Below are positions 49,792 to 57,475 of a stretch of DNA of 64,000 bases, in pieces. The stretch covers positions 1 through 64,000 of the forward strand of contig NZ_JAALFE010000017.1 in the NCBI RefSeq assembly GCF_011059185.1, in the 5' to 3' direction. Origin of the DNA: Paragemmobacter kunshanensis (GTDB taxonomy: Bacteria > Pseudomonadota > Alphaproteobacteria > Rhodobacterales > Rhodobacteraceae). A program made the position numbers and the translations under genes. The notes under the pieces are model-generated. The model worked only from the letters and a program-made list of their open reading frames with translations, was not told the DNA's origin and searched no databases. Numbering within the stretch: position 1 is the stretch's first letter; every line of letters begins with the position of its first letter.

Positions 49792-50459
49792 GGATCCTCG
49801 GGGGTTGGCTGAAGCCCGGCCTCGGTCAGGATGGCATCCATGGGGATGTCATGCGGCTGGGGAAAGATGGTGGACAGGCGGGCAGACTGAAAGCCGATGC
49901 CGATGGTGAAGGGGCGGGGTGTCAGGCTGTCGAGGGTTCGGTCGAAATAGCCGCCGCCATAGCCCAGCCGGAACCCGGCCCCGTCCCAGCCCACAAGCGG
50001 GGCCAGCGCGACAGTGGGGATCACAAGGTCTGCCGAGGGGGGAGGGACGGGAATGTTCCAGTGGCCCCGGATCAGGGGCTGCCCCGGGTGCCAGCGCCGG
50101 AAGACCAGCGGGCTTGCCTTCACCTCGACCACGGGAAGGGCAATGACGCGGCCCGCGGCGTGCAGGTCCGCAAGAAGCGGGCGCAGATCGGGTTCGCCCT
50201 TGATCGGCCAATAGGCCGACAGGACCATCCCCCGGGCTTCGCCGAACCTTTCGGCAAGAAGGGCCCGGAGGTGGCGCGAGATCGCCTGTCCGGCGGCCGC
50301 GCGGGCGGCAACCGCGAGGGCATCACGTTCGGACCGAAGGCGCAGGCGTTCGGCCCGCCGCCAGCGCGCGACGTCGAGGGCCTGCTGGGGATCAGGGCCG
50401 TCAGGCGCGAAGTCTGCGGCCATGCAGGGCGGTGACGCCGGGCGGCCTGGATCAGGCAT
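49788..50459 (-). CDS. 5-formyltetrahydrofolate cyclo-ligase
   Basis: A protein of about 223 residues in the 5-FTHF cyclo-ligase family, which converts 5-formyl-THF to methenyl-THF with ATP. Key segments are MVLSAYWPIKGEPDLRPLL, GHWNIPVPPPSADLVIPTVA and the ATP-site motif GFRLGYGGGYFDRTL. I start at 50459, which overlaps the hemerythrin stop by eight bases; 50501 or 50423 are alternatives. Finding a folate enzyme between NO-defence genes is unusual; nitrosative damage to folate or heme metabolism might be the link. Confidence 0.88.
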   Translation of the reverse strand: MPDPGRPASPPCMAADFAPDGPDPQQALDVARWRRAERLRLRSERDALAVAARAAAGQAISRHLRALLAERFGEARGMVLSAYWPIKGEPDLRPLLADLHAAGRVIALPVVEVKASPLVFRRWHPGQPLIRGHWNIPVPPPSADLVIPTVALAPLVGWDGAGFRLGYGGGYFDRTLDSLTPRPFTIGIGFQSARLSTIFPQPHDIPMDAILTEAGLQPTPEDP

Positions 50460-50937
50460 GGGCGCGCCCGGCGGTTTCGAACCGGGGGAAAAGCACGTCA
50501 TTTTCCAGCCGCATGTGTTCGGTCAGATCCTGAATGAATTCCTCCAGTCCCTGATAGAGGCGCGTCCATGTCCCGCATGCCGCTTCGGGCAAGGAAAGAT
50601 CGGCGGTGAGATGCCGGATCTGCGCCAGGTCGGAGTCATGGGCGGCATGATCGGCACGCATCACCGCGATGGGATGGTCGATCCCCGGCATGCCGCCCTT
50701 CCGGATCGCCGGGAAGAGGATCAGTTCCTCTTTCTTCATGTGGACCTCCATCTCGCCGCTCATGCGGTGCAGAAGAAGGGAAAGGCCACAGGGAACGCCC
50801 GGTTCACCAAAGTGGACATCTTCCACCCGCGCGGCCATGGCGGCAAGCGCGGGCAACTGATCACGGTGGCGGGCGTGATAGCGTGTCTCGATATGGCGGG
50901 TCAGCGCCGCGGCGTCATGGATCGGTGCGGTGTTCAT
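50452..50937 (-). CDS. Hemerythrin-domain protein (YtfE/ScdA-like di-iron repair)
   Basis: A 161-residue four-helix bundle of the hemerythrin/RIC type. The histidine and glutamate ligands appear in HIETRYHARHRDQLP, HRMSGEMEVHMKKEELILFP, HPIAVMRADHAAHDSDL and LTEHMRLENDVLFP. It lacks the N-terminal ScdA cysteine domain. YtfE-type proteins restore NO-damaged iron-sulfur clusters. It is the first gene of the operon with cyclo-ligase, nnrS and nnrU and is divergent from the NsrR-like gene. Confidence 0.87.
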   Translation of the reverse strand: MNTAPIHDAAALTRHIETRYHARHRDQLPALAAMAARVEDVHFGEPGVPCGLSLLLHRMSGEMEVHMKKEELILFPAIRKGGMPGIDHPIAVMRADHAAHDSDLAQIRHLTADLSLPEAACGTWTRLYQGLEEFIQDLTEHMRLENDVLFPRFETAGRAHA

Positions 50938-51096
50938 CGGGGCTTCCTTTCTTCCCGGATCGCGCTTCCGCACCGATGACCGGGACCAAGGCGGATCACC
51001 CGGGCCATGTGGCAACCGGACGGAACAGGAAGGCGGTGCGTTGAGACGGAGCGCCCTTTGGGTGCCGACAGGTTCACCGCCCTGCGAGTCTTTGTC

Positions 51097-51142
51097 TTGA
51101 TTTCCGGGATAGGCGCGTTAATAGGTATTGTAAATACCCATT
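51097..51142 (+). promoter_or_regulatory. NsrR promoter with NsrR-type operator
   Basis: A -35 TTGATT (51097-51102) and a -10 TAATAG (51119-51124) are 16 bases apart on the plus strand. The -10 is covered by a 23-base inverted repeat (51120-51142) with 11-base arms around one T; the inner core is GGTATT-GTA-AATACC. The 11-1-11 build and AT-rich arms agree with NsrR operators. It probably controls both nsrR and the divergent hemerythrin operon. Confidence 0.75.
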
Positions 51143-51157
51143 CTGGAGTCTGCGGCA

Positions 51158-51592
51158 ATGCGCCTTACCTCGTTCACCGATTTCGGACTGCGGATGCTGA
51201 TGCGCATGGCGGGCGAGCCGATGCGGGCCTTCTCCTCCGCGGAACTGGCGGATGAGTTGGGGCTGTCGCGCAACCATCTGGCCAAGATCATGCAACATCT
51301 TTCGCGAGCCGGACTGATCGGAACGCGGAGGGGAGGTGGGGGCGGCGCGCTGCTGGCCCGCCCGGCAACCGAGATGCGGCTGGGTGATGTCGTGCGTATC
51401 CTGGAAGAAGGTCAGGCGCTGGTGGAGTGCCTGGGCGTGGATCCGGGCCGATGTTCCATCGACGGGCGCTGCCGGCTGAAGGCGCGGCTCAGGTCTGCCG
51501 AGACGGCCTTCCTGGCTGATCTTGATCGTTCGACGCTTGCCGATATCGCGCTGTCGCCGCCAATCCCTTCCGGCCCTGGTGTGCCTGCATGA
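51158..51592 (+). CDS. nsrR: Rrf2-family NO-sensing repressor, NsrR-like
   Basis: A 144-residue Rrf2 protein. MRLTSFTDFGLRMLMRMAG is the signature N-terminus, and AELADELGLSRNHLAKIMQH the HTH. Three cysteines in VECLGVDPGRCSIDGRC (spacing 7 and 5) form the iron-sulfur site that reacts with NO. When nitrosylated it should release its operator and turn on the hemerythrin-nnrS-nnrU operon. It starts 16 bases past its operator and overlaps the next gene by four bases. Confidence 0.9.
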   Translation: MRLTSFTDFGLRMLMRMAGEPMRAFSSAELADELGLSRNHLAKIMQHLSRAGLIGTRRGGGGGALLARPATEMRLGDVVRILEEGQALVECLGVDPGRCSIDGRCRLKARLRSAETAFLADLDRSTLADIALSPPIPSGPGVPA

Positions 51593-51861
51593 GCGGGATC
51601 GAAAGAGAGGGGGATCGCTTTGTCGTTCCTGCGGCCCTGCTGGCGGAGGCCTTCGGATTGCCCGAAGAGATGATCCGGCAGGCGATGGGGGAAGGCCGGA
51701 TGAAATCCCTGAGCGAAATGGGTGAAGGGCGGGACGCGGGCCGATGGCGGCTGACCTTCCGGCTGGACGGCCAGGCCTGCCGGTTCATCGTGGATGAAAC
51801 CGGGGCGGTTCTGGCGCGGTCGCGCTTTCCGATCGGACCCGGCGGAAAGACGGGCCCCTGA
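51589..51861 (+). CDS. Small conserved protein of the DUF6522 type
   Basis: A 90-residue soluble protein co-transcribed with the NsrR-like gene (ATGA overlap). FVVPAALLAEAFGLPEEMIR and WRLTFRLDGQACRFIVDETG make a two-part pattern that I associate with DUF6522, found beside nitrogen-oxide genes in this lineage. One cysteine (QACRFIV) is present. The function is unknown. Confidence 0.7.
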   Translation: MSGIEREGDRFVVPAALLAEAFGLPEEMIRQAMGEGRMKSLSEMGEGRDAGRWRLTFRLDGQACRFIVDETGAVLARSRFPIGPGGKTGP

Positions 51862-51878
51862 CCCTGGGCAGGCTGTCT

Positions 51879-52013
51879 TCAGCCCGCCATGACGTCAAGC
51901 CGCCCGTCTTCGCGCCAATCTGGCAGGCCACCATCGAGGCGTCGGGCGTTGTAGCCGCGTTTACGCAGAGCGGCGACGGCCATTCGGAAGCCATGACCGG
52001 ATAGCCTGCGGGA
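51879..52013 (-). pseudogene. Rhodanese-domain C-terminal remnant
   Basis: On the minus strand GHGFRMAVAALRKRGYNARR continues as LDGGLPDWREDGRLDVMAG, the end of a single-domain rhodanese (after the usual CRSGHR active-site loop). Upstream sequence in this frame shows no rhodanese start or active-site cysteine, and the next 90 bases look unrelated. It is best read as the end of a deleted gene. Confidence 0.55.
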
Positions 52014-52107
52014 GGGCCAATGGTGCTTGCGGCTGGAAGGCCTGACCGCGCATGACAGCGCGACGGGCGAGCGCATGCTTCGTCCCTTCAGGATCGGGGG
52101 AAGCCTT

Positions 52108-53100
52108 TCAGAAGCTGGCATCCCGGTCCAGCGGCCAGACCGGGCGGCGCACCCGCGCATAGGGGCGGAGATGGGCCTGCGGGGTGGCCAGGGCGCCGGT
52201 ATCGCAAACGATCACCTCGCCGGAGACGGGTTCGAAGGCGGCCCGGAAATGCTGCATCGACTTGACCACAAGAAAGCGCAGATCAGCCGGTTCGATTCCG
52301 AAGGTGCGCACCTGTTGCAGATCGAGCATCTGGCCCGGCAGGGTGACGACGAGAATGTCGATGCCTTGCACGCGCAGCACGGCCGTCGGGCCGAAGCTGT
52401 GGGTAATGCCACCGAGGATCGGGCCATCGCCCGTATAGGTGCCGTCGGACAAATGCCTGATCTCGCCTGTCAGTCGAAGCGGGCCACCGCCAAAGGTGGG
52501 GTCGCATTTCCCGCCGAGTTCAAGGGTCACGCTGTCCCCGACCTTGTGTCGGTGCAGGATCGCTGCCGCTTCGGGATCAATCATGGGGGCGAAGGCGCCG
52601 GGGCCGGCGCCCGCGCGCAGCAGCGCCTGCAACAGTGCCGTCGCGTCGCCATAGGCGCCTGCCCCGGGGTTGTCGGCATAGTCGGCAATCACGAGCGGGC
52701 CCTTTGCGGCATCGAAATCCCGCGCCCGCGCTGCTGCCTGATCGGGCGTGAGAAAGGCATTGGCCACCTTGCCGCGCCCGTCCCAGATCCGGCGGGCCAG
52801 GCTTTCGGCGATCCGGGCCGCGCGGGCCTGGTGGCCCTGGTCATGGGTGACAAGGACCGTGGGCCCCATCTCGGTGATGTCGGCTTCGGAGAAGCCGGCA
52901 TTGATCGACACGGCGAGGATTCCGGGTTCTGCCTCATGGGTTGCGGCATCGGCATAGAGGGCGGCGGTTTCGGGCACGTCGGTCCGGCCGGCATTGGCCT
53001 CGTCCAGCATGGGTATGTGAACGCGCAATGTCCGGGGGGCCACCCTTCCCCGCATCGTCGCCTCCAGTAGATCACCCGCCTGCCGACCGATGCTGCGCAT
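52108..53100 (-). pseudogene. MlrC/M81-family metallopeptidase, N-terminus missing
   Basis: A 330-residue frame matches the C-terminal two thirds of MlrC (microcystinase C family, about 490 residues): DLLEATMRGRVAPRTLRVHI, AVSINAGFSEADITEMGPTV, VIADYADNPGAGAYGDATAL, and the end LRFLVVKSMQHFRAAFEPVS. The first 170 or so residues, with the zinc-binding start of the family, are absent. The frame ends abruptly at about 53100, where phage-type sequence begins on the opposite strand. It is probably an inactive remnant, though an ATG at 53100 leaves it open. Confidence 0.75.
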
Positions 53101-53500
53101 GTCGACATGCGGATACGGCTACACGCCCGAACGGCCGATGCGGGTGATACCTAGCGCAGCCGCCATCAGCAGGATGGAGGAATGCTTCGACTGGCTCCTG
53201 ATGCTGAACCCTGAGGATGCCCGGATCGTCTGGCTCAGGGCCGAGGGTGCTCGCTGGCGGCAGGTCTGCATTCGCGCCGGGGTGGTGCGATCGACAGCCT
53301 GGCGGCGCTGGGTGGCCGCTCTTCTGACCATCTCGAAGAAGCTGGAAAAGCTCGATAAATCAAAGGGCAAAGGCAAGGGCGCAAAACCCCTCACCGCAAC
53401 CGCCCGCAATCAACCGCGCGAAAGCGGCGCGGAAGCCGACGACAACCGGCCCGATCCGTCGAACTTCGGGCGCGACACTTTCCCGGGTTTTGATGCATAA
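53090..53500 (+). pseudogene. DUF6362-type phage protein, truncated
   Basis: The frame carries GYGYTPERPMRVIPSAAAIS and RMEECFDWLLMLNPEDARIV, then VWLRAEGARWRQVCIRAG and STAWRRWVAALLTISKKL. This matches the latter part of DUF6362 proteins of prophages and gene-transfer-like elements; the usual N-terminal 50-60 residues are absent. The C-terminal tail is lysine- and proline-rich. Its left border coincides with the broken MlrC gene. Confidence 0.6.
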
Positions 53501-53679
53501 AAAGGGCAAGATGGCGAAGGGTGCAGGCGACGATCGCTTCACCTGATGCCCTCACCCCTGCTTCCGCCGCCGCTCCCGGCTGCCCCCCCGCGTTAGGTTC
53601 TCCCGGAAGGGAGACGTATGCGGGGGGCCTAGGCGCGACTAACCGCTAGTGACAGAACAAAAATCTGGGTCCGCGCCTT

Positions 53680-53709
53680 GGGTGCGCGCTTTGGGTGCGC
53701 GGGTGCGCA
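53680..53709. repeat. Short tandem GGGTGCGC repeats
   Basis: GGGTGCGCG occurs at 53680 and 53693, and GGGTGCGCA at 53701, in the 257-base gap between the two phage-type fragments. The rest of the gap has no gene I can support. Confidence 0.5.
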
Positions 53710-53757
53710 CCTGACGCCGCACCTCGCCTCAGACCCTTCCGAAAGGCCCCGCGCCCC

Positions 53758-54021
53758 ATGCTTCAGATCGACATGCTCCCGGTTGACCGGCTGGTTCCCT
53801 ACATCCGCAACGCCCGGACCCATGAGCCGGATCAGATCGCCCAAATTGCGGCCTCGATCGCCGAGTTCGGCTTCACCAACCCGATCCTGATCGGCGAGGA
53901 CGAGGTGATCATCGCAGGCTACGGCCGCCTGATGGCCGCCAACGCGCTGGGCCTGACCGAAGTTCCGGTGATCGCGCTGGACCATCTGTCCTCCAACGTT
54001 CCCAGAGTCTGCGGTCACTAG
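53758..54021 (+). pseudogene. ParB/Srx-like domain of a phage DNA methylase, truncated
   Basis: MLQIDMLPVDRLVPYIRNAR, HEPDQIAQIAASIAEFGFTN and VIIAGYGRLMAANALGL are the N-terminal ParB-like domain that precedes a DNA methyltransferase in many Rhodobacteraceae prophages. Homology stops after VPVIALDHLS at about 54000, where SNVPRVCGH and a stop follow. The methylase part is missing. With the DUF6362 remnant it marks a decayed mobile element. Confidence 0.65.
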
Positions 54022-54101
54022 GTCAAGATCGCCCGTTTCTGGCTGCCCCGGAACCGATAACTCGATAAGCACTTTCGACCAATAGAGGCTGATACCGCTC
54101 G

Positions 54102-54854
54102 TCAGTCGAGGACGATGCCGCCGTCGACGTTCAGGGTCTGTCCGGTCACGAAGGCGCTGTCATCCGAGCAGAAGAAGGCCACGGGACCGGCCACATCTTC
54201 GGGATCGCCGATGCGGGCCATCGCGGTCTTTGCCTGCCAGGCGCCACGGATCGCGGGATCGTCAAGGTTCACGCGGCCCATGTCGGTCAGGATGATGCCG
54301 GGGCAGACGCAATTGGCGGTGATACCCAATGGGCCGACCTCTTGGGCCAGCACGCGGGTAAAGCCCATCACGGCTGCTTTCGATGCCGAATAATGCGCCT
54401 GCTCCGGCGCGCCATGCTTGCCGCCGATCGAGGCGATGTTGCAGATGCGCCCGTAGCCCTTGGCCTTCATCGCGGGGAGGACGGCCTGGGTAACAAGGAA
54501 GGTGCCCTTGGCATTCACGTCCATGACGCTGTCCCAATAGTCTTCGGGGCAATTTTCGACGTCCGAGGCGCGCAGGATACCGGCATTGTTCACGACGGCA
54601 TGGATCGTGCCGAAATCGTGCAGGATGCGGGCAACCATCGCCTGCACCGCGGCTTTCGACGACACGTCGGCGTGGTAGGGAATGGCGCGGATGCCGGCGG
54701 AGTGGGCTTCGGCTGCGACAGCTTCCAGCGCCTCCGCCTGACGGTCTATGTCGTTCAACGCAAGGTCGAAACCCCTCCGCGCAAGCCCAAGCGCGATGGC
54801 CCGTCCGATCCCCCTGCTTGCCCCAGTGACCAGCGCCACCCGTCCGTTGCCCAT
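54102..54854 (-). CDS. Short-chain dehydrogenase/reductase
   Basis: A 250-residue classical SDR. The nucleotide motif is VTGASRGIGRAIALGLARRG, then NNAG, the catalytic serine in IASIGGK, and YSASK (Tyr and Lys). The end reads GQTLNVDGGIVLD. I start at MGNGRVALVTG, which has an AGGGGAGGC ribosome site; a longer frame would overlap the upstream gene. It is the last gene of the sugar operon and probably oxidises a polyol or reduces a keto-sugar. Substrate unknown. Confidence 0.88.
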   Translation of the reverse strand: MGNGRVALVTGASRGIGRAIALGLARRGFDLALNDIDRQAEALEAVAAEAHSAGIRAIPYHADVSSKAAVQAMVARILHDFGTIHAVVNNAGILRASDVENCPEDYWDSVMDVNAKGTFLVTQAVLPAMKAKGYGRICNIASIGGKHGAPEQAHYSASKAAVMGFTRVLAQEVGPLGITANCVCPGIILTDMGRVNLDDPAIRGAWQAKTAMARIGDPEDVAGPVAFFCSDDSAFVTGQTLNVDGGIVLD

Positions 54855-54867
54855 TTCTGCCTCCCCT

Positions 54868-55614
54868 TCAAAGCGCGGTATATCCACCATCCACCGTCAG
54901 CACCGTTCCGGTCACATAACTGGCGGCATCAGACGCAAGGAAGGCCACCGCCGTTGCGATCTCGCGCGGGTCGGCAAGGCGGCCCATCGGAATGCCCTGA
55001 AGCCAGCGGTCGAACCATTCGGGGCGGGACCGGCCAGCCAACGTCAGCTCCGTCGCCGTATAGCCGGGGGCCACGGCATTGACCCGCACCTTGCCCGCCC
55101 ATTCCACCGCAAGGGATTTGGTCAGCATGTTCACCCCCGCCTTGGCCGCGTTATAGGCGGCCTGTGCCTGCGGGAAGACGACGATCTCGCCGCACATCGA
55201 GCTGATGTTGACCACCGATCCGCTCCCCGCCGCGACCATTGGGCGACCAAAGGCGCGGGCGGTGTGAAAGACGCCGTGCAGGTCCACGTCGATGACGCGC
55301 CGCCAGTCCTCCAGCGCGGTCTCCAGTGCGGGTCCGTTCTGCACGATCCCTGCATTGTTGACGAGGATCTGCGCCGGACCAAGGCGCGCGGCCAGCCCGG
55401 CGGCTGCGGTTTCGCAGGCGTCAGGATCGGTTACGTCCAGCAGCAGCGCCTCTCCCCCGATGTCGCGGGCGGTCTGTTCGGCGCGGGGAAGGTCGCGGTC
55501 CGCGATGACGACACGCGCGCCGCCTTCGGCCAGAACCTCGGCAATGGCGCGGCCGATCCCGGTGGCCCCGCCAGTGATGACGGCAAGGCGGCCCGATATG
55601 TCGAAGGCCTTCAC
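54868..55614 (-). CDS. Short-chain dehydrogenase/reductase
   Basis: A 248-residue classical SDR distinct from its neighbour. ITGGATGIGRAIAEVLAEGG, LVNNAGIVQNG, serines in NISSMCGE, YNAAKAGVNML for the catalytic Tyr and Lys, and GTVLTVDGGYTAL at the end. Related enzymes act on sugar alcohols or 3-oxo compounds. It starts at a GTG that overlaps the kinase stop by four bases (GTGA). Two SDRs in one operon would suit stepwise oxidation at different carbons. Confidence 0.88.
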   Translation of the reverse strand: MKAFDISGRLAVITGGATGIGRAIAEVLAEGGARVVIADRDLPRAEQTARDIGGEALLLDVTDPDACETAAAGLAARLGPAQILVNNAGIVQNGPALETALEDWRRVIDVDLHGVFHTARAFGRPMVAAGSGSVVNISSMCGEIVVFPQAQAAYNAAKAGVNMLTKSLAVEWAGKVRVNAVAPGYTATELTLAGRSRPEWFDRWLQGIPMGRLADPREIATAVAFLASDAASYVTGTVLTVDGGYTAL

Positions 55615-57110
55615 GCCCCGCTTCCCAGCGCGGATTTCAGCGCGGGGTAAAGCGCCTTGTAGCGGGCGTAGATTTCCGCGTAGGCGGCGACATTCGCGGG
55701 ATCGGGTTCCACCACGCGGCCCGGCTTGACCATGGCGGCAATGCCTTCGTCGATGCTGGCGAAGCGCCCTGCCCCATAGGCGGCAAGCACCGCCGATCCG
55801 ACCGAAGGCGCGTCGGGCGAATGGGGGATGCGGACGGGCAAACCCGCCGTATCGGCATGGATCTGCATCCACAGATCTGATGCCGTGGCCCCGCCGCCCA
55901 CCGTGATCTCGTTCGACGTGTAGCCCCCGGCGGCAAAGGCGTCGAGGATGGCGCGGGTGCCGAAGCCAATGCCCTCCATGATAGCGCGGAAGACGTGGTG
56001 GGGTTCATGCGCCAGCGTCAACCCGACGATCGCCCCGCGCGACAGCGGGTCGGTATAGGGGGTGCGGTTGCCCTGGAAATGATCCTGCACGATCACGCCT
56101 TCGGCCCCCGGGGGAAGGGCTGCGGCCTTCGCGTTCATTTGGTCCAGGTCCAGCGTTCCCCCCGTAAAACGGCGAAGCCAGTTGATGATCGAGCCGGTCG
56201 AGGTCTGCCCCCCTTCGACGATCCAGCGGTCGGGATAGACGATGTCGGGATAGGCCCCCCAGACGCCCGGCGCGTGCAGGGGGGCAGAGGTGACGCCGAA
56301 CTGCAGATGCGACGATCCGGTGATCAGCGCCAGTTGGCCAGGTTGCGCCACGCCCAGACCGATCATCCCGATCAGCGCATCGGCCCCGCCTTGCACCACC
56401 TTGACCGACTGCGGCAGGCCAAGCTCCGCCGCGGCGCGGGAGGTGAGGGTGCCCACCACCTCACCCGGCGCAAGGACGCGGGCGGGCCATTTCTCGACCA
56501 GCTCCTCCATCCCCAGCGCGCGGAGGATGCCGGTCGCCCAGCCGCCATTGCGCGACGAATAGTGCCAGCGCAGGCCTGCATTATCGAGGCTGGCAACCCG
56601 TTCGCCGGTCAGGCGCAGCGTCAGGAAATCCTGATATTCGCAGATCGTCCTGGCGCGGTCGAAGTTCGCGGGTTCGTTGCGTTTCAGCCAGAGCGCCTTG
56701 GGGATCATCCATTCCGCCGAAACTGGCCCCTGCCCCGCGCCGTTGATCCGCAGTGCGGCGTCGCCGGTGGCCAGCACCGCATCGGCCTCGGCGCTGGCGC
56801 GGACGTCCATCCACATCAGCGCGGGCCGCAGCGCGCGGCCTTCGGCATCCAGCGCAACGACGGTGCAGCAGGTGGTGGCGAAGGCCATCGCTTCGACCTC
56901 GCGCGGGTCGATCCCCGCTTCGGCCAATGCGCCGCGCGTTGCCTTGGTCAGACTGGACCACCAGTCCTCGGGGTCCTGTTCGGCGCGGGCGCCGGGGTAG
57001 AATTTTGTCTCGTAGGGTGCAGCGACCGAGGCGAGACAGTTCCCCGACAGGTCGAAGATGCGCACGCGAAGGCTTTCGGTTCCGCCGTCTGCCGCAAGAT
57101 AACAGGCCAT
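55611..57110 (-). CDS. FGGY-family carbohydrate kinase
   Basis: A 499-residue sugar kinase. The N-terminal phosphate loop is YLAADGGTESLRVRIFDLSG; MWMDVRASAEADAVLATGD and TICEYQDFLTLRLTGE follow in domain I. Domain II has VVQGGADALIGMIGLGVAQP and ITVGGGATASDLWMQIHAD, the FGGY signature. It should phosphorylate a pentulose, tetrulose or related sugar. I prefer the ATG at 57110 with GGGGGAGAAGG ahead of it; a TTG at 57143 overlaps the previous stop. Confidence 0.9.
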   Translation of the reverse strand: MACYLAADGGTESLRVRIFDLSGNCLASVAAPYETKFYPGARAEQDPEDWWSSLTKATRGALAEAGIDPREVEAMAFATTCCTVVALDAEGRALRPALMWMDVRASAEADAVLATGDAALRINGAGQGPVSAEWMIPKALWLKRNEPANFDRARTICEYQDFLTLRLTGERVASLDNAGLRWHYSSRNGGWATGILRALGMEELVEKWPARVLAPGEVVGTLTSRAAAELGLPQSVKVVQGGADALIGMIGLGVAQPGQLALITGSSHLQFGVTSAPLHAPGVWGAYPDIVYPDRWIVEGGQTSTGSIINWLRRFTGGTLDLDQMNAKAAALPPGAEGVIVQDHFQGNRTPYTDPLSRGAIVGLTLAHEPHHVFRAIMEGIGFGTRAILDAFAAGGYTSNEITVGGGATASDLWMQIHADTAGLPVRIPHSPDAPSVGSAVLAAYGAGRFASIDEGIAAMVKPGRVVEPDPANVAAYAEIYARYKALYPALKSALGSGA

Positions 57111-57139
57111 CGCCTTCTCCCCCCAAGTCAACCCGTCAC

Positions 57140-57475
57140 TCAACCCAGATCGCGGAATATCTGCAACGCCTTGGCTGCATACATGACCGCCGGGCCGCCG
57201 CCCATTTCAACCGCGATCTCCAGCGCCTCGATCAGCTGCGCCTCGTCCGCGCCGTGACGTCGGGCGGCGTCGGCGTGGTAGAGCAGACAATCCTCGCAGC
57301 CCTTTGCCGCCGCGATGGCCAGCGCGATCAATTCGCGTTCTGCAGCGTCAAAGCGGCCTGCCGTCGTCGCGGCCTTGCTGACCGCGCCGAAGCCCTGCAT
57401 CAGCGCGGGTGCCGCCCGCGAGAAGGCGGCAAGACGGGCCTTCGCGGCCTGAAGCTCTGCTTTGCTGTCAGACAT
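57140..57475 (-). CDS. Carboxymuconolactone decarboxylase/AhpD-like protein
   Basis: A 111-residue AhpD-fold protein. AIAAAKGCEDCLLYHADAAR contains the CxxC-x3-H redox centre of AhpD-type disulfide reductases. In mycobacteria AhpD takes electrons from lipoylated E2 proteins, so its position next to a lipoyl E2 gene here is striking. It overlaps the E2 stop by eight bases. Confidence 0.88.
   Translation of the reverse strand: MSDSKAELQAAKARLAAFSRAAPALMQGFGAVSKAATTAGRFDAAERELIALAIAAAKGCEDCLLYHADAARRHGADEAQLIEALEIAVEMGGGPAVMYAAKALQIFRDLG

Noticed and set aside
53680-53709. CRISPR-like repeats
   Set aside because: The units are only nine bases, partly overlapping, and have no regular spacers. 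No CRISPR array or cas gene was seen.
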